Shown here: positions 58,801 to 64,000 of the stretch, in pieces
Position numbering within the stretch: position 1 is the stretch's first letter
Layout: every line of letters starts with the position of its first letter
DNA from: Eucommia ulmoides
Lineage: Eukaryota; Streptophyta; Magnoliopsida; Garryales; Eucommiaceae
NCBI GenBank assembly: GCA_016647705.1
Contig: CM028326.1
Coordinates: forward strand, 2,976,001-3,040,000
Direction: 5' to 3'
DNA: 64,000 nucleotides
Translations under genes and position numbers: made by a program
The notes under the pieces: generated by a model
What the model saw: the letters and a program-made list of their open reading frames with translations, nothing else
Databases searched by the model: none
What the model was told of the DNA's origin: nothing

Positions 58801-61174
58801 ATGCAGAGGCGAGTTGCAACTCAGCATTTCTGCTGATGATGTTAGTACCATGTAAATTTACTTTGGATTGTTTTTATATATTTCTGCTCATTCTTTTCAT
58901 TTTCCTAGATCATGGAGCCTCCTTGGAAAGTATATAATGTCTTGAGAAAGATGGACTACCCTTACGAGGTCAGTTTGTTGTTCCTTTTTCCTTTTCTATT
59001 CATATATACAAGTAATACTAATTTGGTGAATAGTTCACAAATTTAAAATTTTAGCTCATGCATTCCACACAATACAGTAATTTCTTTGGAAGCCCAAAGT
59101 CCACTACATGAGAAGCCCTGTAATTCTGTACTACATGAAAATCAGTGCAAAATATTATAGTGATTTTTCATGTAATACAAAATTACTGGACTTCTCACGA
59201 AGTTAGTCTAGCGAGTGGATTGGGTAAATAGTGGACCTAGAAATTTGGCACCCTAAATCCTAAATAATTTGAAGTTTTTAGTCCTTCTTGAGTTATAATA
59301 TTGCATGGATACGAGTAACAGAAAATTGGTGAATAGTCTACAAATTTAAAATTTTAGTCCATGTAGTCTACACGCTACAATAGTTTTTTTGGAAGTCCTA
59401 ATTCCACTACATGAAAATTACAACAATATTTTGCAATGTTTTTCATGTAGCGTAGTGACTTTGGAATTCTAACAAAATTACTGGACTTCTCACAAAATTA
59501 TCGTAGTTAGTGGGTTGGGCCACAAAATTTGGCTCCTTAAACCCTAAATTCTAAATAATTTATTTTTTAAGTTCTTTTTTATTTATAAAATCGCATGCCC
59601 CGTTTATTGTTTTTGTGTCTTCTAGCGTATACACTGTAACAAGTATTGGTGTTATCGATCTTTAATTATGGTCAAGCTTGTTTCGGATTTCAGCATATCG
59701 TTGACAGCATGAGAGATCCCAGTATAGCTGCCTTTTGGCTGATAACGATGCCTCAGATTCTTGGAGGATTCGAGTTTGATGATCATGTCAAGCAGAGAAT
59801 TTGGTGGCAATATAAGGTCTATAATTATTCCATCTGCATTACGGTAGTCCTGGGTTTCATGGGATTGGATGTCCGGAATTGGAATTAGAAATGAACAATC
59901 CGAGGCTTCAATTCTGTGCCACCAAACACTACCTATCTGTTTTCTCGACTATACCAGGTATAATGTATTATACCTATCTGTATAGCTTTGTAATTAGCCT
60001 TATTCTTTGGTAGTATAGGAATCAATGCGGTATGATCAACTCCGCGATGAGGTAGCAAAGAGAGAACCCGGATGGGAATACTTGCAACAAGTAAGATAAT
60101 CAGAAGCACAATCTTGTTGTCCTTTTTTTTTTAAAAAAAATAAAAATAAACCGCTTGGTCAAATAATCAGAAAAGATCTTGACTACTGTATTTGTCGTTC
60201 TTCAGGGCCTAATCTCTCTAGATCCTGTTCGTGCGAGGGATGATCCTGTTGTTGTTAAAAACGTCCCTCTCTACAAGGCAAAGAAGGCTCTGGAGGCACA
60301 AGTTTTGAGGCTTGATCCTCCGCCACGGCCGCAAAATTGGGGGGTAAATTTTATTTTTTTTAGAAAAATCTTGCAGCATGTTAAATCCCACATCGATGTC
60401 GGACCCATCCCCCGATATCCATTCGTAGTAGTTTGTCAAAAGTTTGCCCTGCGCGAATCCCACATTGCTTGTGTTACCTAATCATGAGCTATATATAAAG
60501 CTTAAGGCAATCCTTATCTTACAAGACATCTTGTAAGAGTGAGTTAAGCCCATTGGATTTCTACACATCAGTCTAAATAATCAAGATTTCATCTTTAATC
60601 ACAACAAAATCTAATGATCTTTATGAATAAAAGGAGATTTGTCATCTGTAAATGTGATTCAGGAACTAAATCTACCTCTGGATGCATCTTGTTGGAGCGA
60701 GGAGGACCTCAAAGATCCCAAAAAGCTATACGAGATGACGGTTCTTCTCAACGCTCAGAGAGAGATTGCTGATAAAATATTAGACGCGCAGTGGGAAACC
60801 AAATGGCGTCAAGAAAAGGTCACCCATTTCGATCCAATCGGCTCTTAATCTGTTTTTCTTCTGATTTTTGAATTTGAAAACTGGGTAATGTAGTTTATAT
60901 ATAATTTTTGGGTTGTTTTCAGGTGAACAAAATGATGGAAGAGAAACTCCGGCCATACTTGCAGAACATCGATGATGATGGAGTTCTTCCTCGTCCTATA
61001 ATCATACCGCCCCCCAGCAATCAGGATAATCAAATGGTCTCTCTCCCTCTCTCTATATATTTAAACACGATATGGAAAAATTGCAGTTTTCTTTTGATAT
61101 GTAGAGCAACTTTTGACCGGACTCTCTGTCTCTCTTAGGTAAAGCGACGGCGACGGCGGTGGTGGTTTTTTTGA
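55807..61174 (+). CDS. Plant DnaJ-type zinc-finger protein of unknown function, 423 aa
   Basis: Exons: 55807-56022, 56444-56508, 57780-57878, 58562-58694, 58781-58840, 58909-58968, 59694-59816, 60019-60090, 60206-60343, 60663-60818, 60923-61036, 61139-61174. All are GT-AG and the frame is open. Two CxxC pairs form a DnaJ-like zinc finger: Cys96-x2-Cys99 and Cys107-x2-Cys110 with KGSG, then Cys165-x2-Cys168 and Cys176-x2-Cys179, the last two pairs being CPTCDGTGAMKCPEC. The N-terminus (MLRQILLIPRVILKQF) is basic and amphipathic, as in organelle presequences. The C-terminal half is helical, conserved-looking (WETKWRQEKV) and ends KRRRRRWWFF. There is no J domain, so it belongs with BSD2-like chaperone/assembly factors by fold only. 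Target and organelle are inference. The ATG is 272 bp after the Helitron end. Confidence 0.85.
56666..56862. repeat. hAT-like MITE in intron 2
   Basis: GGGCATGTTTCATAACACTG at the left is answered by the inverse of GGGGCTCGTTTGATAACACA at the right, the common 'TTTGATAACA' hAT-MITE end. The interior is AT-rich. Confidence 0.65.
57142..57690. repeat. MITE in intron 2, outer element of a nested pair
   Basis: The left 'gatctgtttggttgtggta-tttgaagaa' and right (inverse of 'ggtgcgcttgggtgaggtatttgaagaa') are inverted, with the match continuing into 'attcattttga'. The inner element 57211-57606 splits it. Confidence 0.6.
57211..57606. repeat. MITE inserted into another MITE
   Basis: It starts GGTGTGTTTGGATAAGGGAT and ends with the inverse of GGTGTGTTTGGGTAAGGGAT. 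TTT precedes and follows it. It is non-coding, with a C-tract/A-tract at 57489-57512. Confidence 0.65.
58030..58425. repeat. MITE-like element in intron 3
   Basis: 'Ggcagtttggttggatag' at the left and the inverse of 'ggaatgtttggttcaaagt' at the right, with GA-rich and AT-rich interior. The ends are worn. Confidence 0.5.
59020..59585. repeat. Two tandem MITE copies (ggtgaatagttcacaaat family) in intron 6
   Basis: Copies start at about 59022 and 59319. Both contain 'ggtgaatagt', 'aaatttaaaattttag-tcatg', 'ccactacatga' and an inverted arm 'tcatgtagta-caaaattactgg', so each can fold into a long hairpin. Other family members are at 27060 and 50225. Confidence 0.7.
60379..60570 (+). mobile_element. 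Short solo-LTR-like (TRIM-type) fossil in intron 9
   Basis: It starts TGTTAAATCCCACATCGATG, the typical opening of small plant TRIM LTRs, has a TATA-like 'gagctatatataaagctt' and ends near 'ctacacatca'. It is non-coding; no target duplication was recognised. A short old fossil. Confidence 0.55.
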
Positions 61175-61330
61175 AATGAGTTCTAAGTTGGATTGGATTA
61201 AACAACTCCAATTTTCAATTACTGTGTTTCCCTCTTCTTCTTTTTTTTCCCCTTGTATCCTCTGCAATTTTCAAGTACTGTATTTGCATTTTTTTTTATG
61301 AGTTTGTAGTTACATTTTTAGTAGTTTGTA

Positions 61331-61850
61331 GGGTTAATTACACTTTGCATTCCTATGATATTTTCGTTAGCATTTACATTCTATCTGTACTTAAAAATTA
61401 AGTGCAACAGTTAAAAATTCTAAAGGTAATGTTATTTCATTTCAAATTAAGGATAATCAAAATTTTAAAGATAATTTTTTTTCTTTTTCATTTACATCTT
61501 CGTCATCTCCATTCCAGAGCTGCCACCTCATTTTCATATCTTCTCTGGTCGTCCCTAGGGGTTGGTGGTTGGTGATGGCCGACCATTGGTGTGGTGGTGG
61601 TTTTTGCTGGTGGCCCATCGGTGTTGTGGTGGCCGAGTTGTGTTATTGAGGAAGATGATGAAAAAATAAAACACAAAATATACTTTTGATATTTAAGTTT
61701 TAGATGAGAAATTAATTAATAGATTATGATTGATTTTTGGCTTTTGACCGAATAATTAACTATTACACTAAAGTAGGTGCAAGCGAAAATACCATAAGAG
61801 TACGAAGTACAATTAGATCAAACTATAGGGGTACAATGTGTAATTAACCC
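61331..61850. mobile_element. MULE-derived MITE, 520 bp, 9-bp duplication
   Basis: It begins GGGTTAATTACACTTTGCAT and ends with the inverse of GGGTTAATTACACATTGTAC. The flanks are TAGTTTGTA (61322-61330) and TAGTTTATA (61851-61859), 8 of 9 matching. The interior has a GGT/GGC-rich stretch (61560-61640). It lies about 160 bp after the zinc-finger gene's stop, probably in or near its 3' UTR. Confidence 0.85.
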
Positions 61851-61859
61851 TAGTTTATA

Positions 61860-62327
61860 TATGGTAAATTTAGTAGATTTTTCTTCAAACTAATCAATTA
61901 TATTATTTTAATTTTAGCTTCTTTTTTCTTTATTCTTTTAAATCTTTTGAATAGTTTTTAATGCTTCAATTAGTTGTCAACTATGTTGAATTATCGGCAA
62001 CTAAATATGAAATTTTGTATTTAATGTGGTGGTGTCCGGTGGTAGTCTGACAATTTTGCGACTAGAAGTTCGATAGAGGCCCGATGATCGGTAGTAGTTT
62101 TTTTTTTTTTTTTTAAATTTTGGTAAAAATAAGATGGTGAAAAAAAAATATATATATATATTTTTTAAATAAGGGCGTTCATGTAAAAAGGTGAAAGGAT
62201 ATTTTTAATTTTTAATTTTTAATTATTTAATTATTACAAGCGTTGTGTCAAGATGTTTTAATAAGGAGTTTCCATATTTCTATAAAAAATAATAGGAGAG
62301 CGTAGATGATATTAACCGTTCGTTTAT
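61860..62327. other. AT-rich spacer
   Basis: Nothing recognised apart from T- and AT-tracts (62098-62115, 62150-62162). Confidence 0.6.
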
Positions 62328-62334
62328 ATTAATC

Positions 62335-62980
62335 TGATGTGGGGGAATTTCGTCACATATGTTACGCGGAGAATATCGCTCCAAGTATGGAAAAACGGTC
62401 AGGCTAGGAGCCGGGGTTCCCTCTGAGCCAAACTGAGAATCGTCTTGCCGAGCTGAAAAAATCCGAGCCGAGCTAGTGAACTCTGGGCCGAGCTGACGAA
62501 CTCGAGCACCCTCCACTCATCGTCTCCGTACTAGGGGTCTCTCTGGGCCATCTTGAGGCTCCGGCCAATGAGCTTCTACAGGTGGGTCCAAAAGCCCAAC
62601 CCAGATGATCAAAGTACTAATCTATTTGCTCATTGGCTGCTCAGCTGATTAGGTTAATTAATCCGAGCTTAGTTCTCTAATTTCGTGACACTAATCGAGT
62701 CCAGCGCTTATAAATACCTCATAGCATCCAATGCCCGACGGTACGTCTTTTCTACTGACACTATAGTATTTCTTAACCCTTCTCTCCCGGATACTTACTC
62801 TCACGCTGGAGAAATTTTATCGAGCACAATCCTGATGAGTCTGTGAGCAGGTGCTCAGAGATTGGGACATAGTTCAAAGAAGCATTCATATTGGGGTCTG
62901 AACATGATCCCAGGTCGGGACGAGGATTTCAGGACGGATTGCGATCACCTCGAGGTTGTCAGCACCCCTGAATTCACCAA
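62335..62980 (+). mobile_element. LTR-like unit with TATA box, 646 bp
   Basis: A balanced-composition block in AT-rich surroundings, flanked by perfect 7-bp direct repeats ATTAATC (62328-62334, 62981-62987). It starts TGATGTGGGGG, contains TATAAATA at 62709-62716 and a following 'ggatacttactctcacgctggag' of the kind found after the start site in plant LTRs. The right end does not read CA, so the border or the class is uncertain. A non-coding fossil, possibly a solo LTR. Confidence 0.45.
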
Positions 62981-62987
62981 ATTAATC

Positions 62988-63340
62988 ACATCATTAACAA
63001 TCTCGTAAGCACACTATCTTTCCAGATCATACTATAGGTCGCTCACTACTTTTGGACATCAACATAATCCAAAACTCATAATCTAACGATCATCTAGTGT
63101 CTCCTTAGTAGGAACTTGGTGCGTGCAAAACTCCCTCCTCCATAATCCAAACAAACAAACAAACATAAAAATGCCAGCAAGCTCTCTTGTTCATTTCATG
63201 GTCCACACATACACAGAGTCCCAAGATACACGCCATCTGAAGCTTCTATTGCATGAATTGCACCAATAAGTTATTACACTGCGCTCTGCTTAGATTATTG
63301 TGAGCACATGATCTAATCATATACTTCAGATTTATTATTA
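62988..63340. other. Spacer
   Basis: No gene, repeat family or RNA recognised. Confidence 0.5.
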
Positions 63341-64000
63341 CTAGTTTTAGACTCGTGTATATCGTAAACTCGTGTATATCGTGCTGAGAGTAAAATATTT
63401 TTTAATATTATTTAATTATTTTGTTAACGATATTCGAGAGCAGATGTACCATTTGTTATTTTATATATAAAAATATAAAAAAAATAATAAATTAATCTTA
63501 GCCATTGATGAAAGGATTTAATCTTGACTATTTATTTTGGCGGAAGGAATACGGTAGGCTTTGGCTTTTAGTATTAGAAATAAGATTATTATTATTATTA
63601 TTATTATTTAAAAATATTTCAATTTTGAGTGGACTTGTCTTAATTGTATTTAAATAATATTTAGATAATGTAAAAAAAAAATTAGTCAAAAATAAAACCT
63701 TGACTGGTAGCTTTGTTGGTTGCTTTCACCAATTATCTTCTACATTCTGACTAGTTTTTTTTTAATTCTAATTTTCCTGATCAAACCCTAAATATTAATA
63801 AATAAATAATAATAATTTTTTTTAAAAAAAGAAAAAGATTTGGGTACCCTTCAAAATGACCAAATAATAATAGATGTTCATACACGTCGGCCATAGGGAA
63901 TGTCCAGGCCCTCTTTTTTTTTTTTTTTTTTTTTGGAGATGATTTACCTAGTCTACCGACACCAACGACACATTATATATTAGGAAAAAATACATTTTAA
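63341..64000 (-). mobile_element. Possible Helitron 3' end, minus strand, running off the window
   Basis: On the minus strand the sequence reads 'cacgagtctaaaa-CTAG' and then T, a form common at plant Helitron 3' ends, with a degenerate 'cacgatatacacgag' hairpin just before. CTCGTGTATATCG occurs twice in direct repeat (63351 and 63370). The element body would extend right, beyond the window. The hairpin is weak. Confidence 0.35.
63983..64000 (+). repeat. Possible MULE terminus at the window edge
   Basis: GGAAAAAATACATTTTAA repeats the first 16-18 bases of the MULE ends at 787, 1571 and 4046. Only the tip is inside the window. Confidence 0.3.

Overview
The window is nuclear DNA from a flowering plant, most likely a eudicot. 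Host genes have many short GT-AG introns, spacers are AT-rich, and LINE, SINE, MULE, Helitron, MITE, TRIM and LTR remnants of plant type are dense. All reading was by eye; no search or alignment was run.

Layout. (1) 1-2075: the 5' edge of a minus-strand secretory gene (partial), then AT-rich DNA with three terminal-inverted-repeat (TIR) elements. (2) 2076-9794: a decayed plant L1-type LINE (endonuclease, reverse transcriptase, zinc knuckle, RNase H) split by two later insertions, a 2.1 kb MULE with a 9-bp target duplication and a 1.5 kb solo-LTR-like fossil. (3) 11087-15940: an apparently intact dynamin-related gene, DRP5A-like, 8 exons, 807 aa. (4) 16-23 kb: AT-rich spacer with MITEs and a SINE. 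(5) 23264-23944: an intronless VQ-motif gene, 226 aa. (6) 25539-31771, minus strand: a complete 12-exon gene for the bifunctional methionine-salvage enzyme methylthioribulose-1-phosphate dehydratase/enolase-phosphatase (DEP1-like, 525 aa), its introns loaded with TRIM and MITE fossils. (7) 32-40 kb: copia and TRIM remnants, a TIR element, and a compound pseudogene in which a raffinose-synthase remnant lies between two pieces of a CLC-f chloride-channel remnant. (8) 40408-42112: a second copy of the LTR family seen at 7.3 kb, with a perfect 5-bp duplication. (9) About 43-55.5 kb: an accessory island. A decayed RPA70-like gene lies upstream of a clear Helitron 3' terminus; inside it sits a 5.07 kb Pack-MULE (perfect 9-bp duplication) that has captured the start of a cytochrome b5 gene and carries seven tandem copies of a ~183-bp unit. 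(10) 55807-61174: an intact 12-exon gene for a 423-aa DnaJ-type zinc-finger protein that I cannot name, starting 272 bp after the Helitron end. (11) 61-64 kb: a 520-bp MULE-derived element, an LTR-like unit with a TATA box, and a possible second Helitron end.

The four intact genes do not form a pathway: cytokinesis GTPase, VQ-type defence regulator, methionine-salvage enzyme and uncharacterised zinc-finger protein. The most unusual feature is the nested Helitron / Pack-MULE / cytochrome b5 / tandem-repeat structure at 47.8-55.5 kb. Next are the palindrome-rich LTR family and the CLC-f/raffinose-synthase compound pseudogene.
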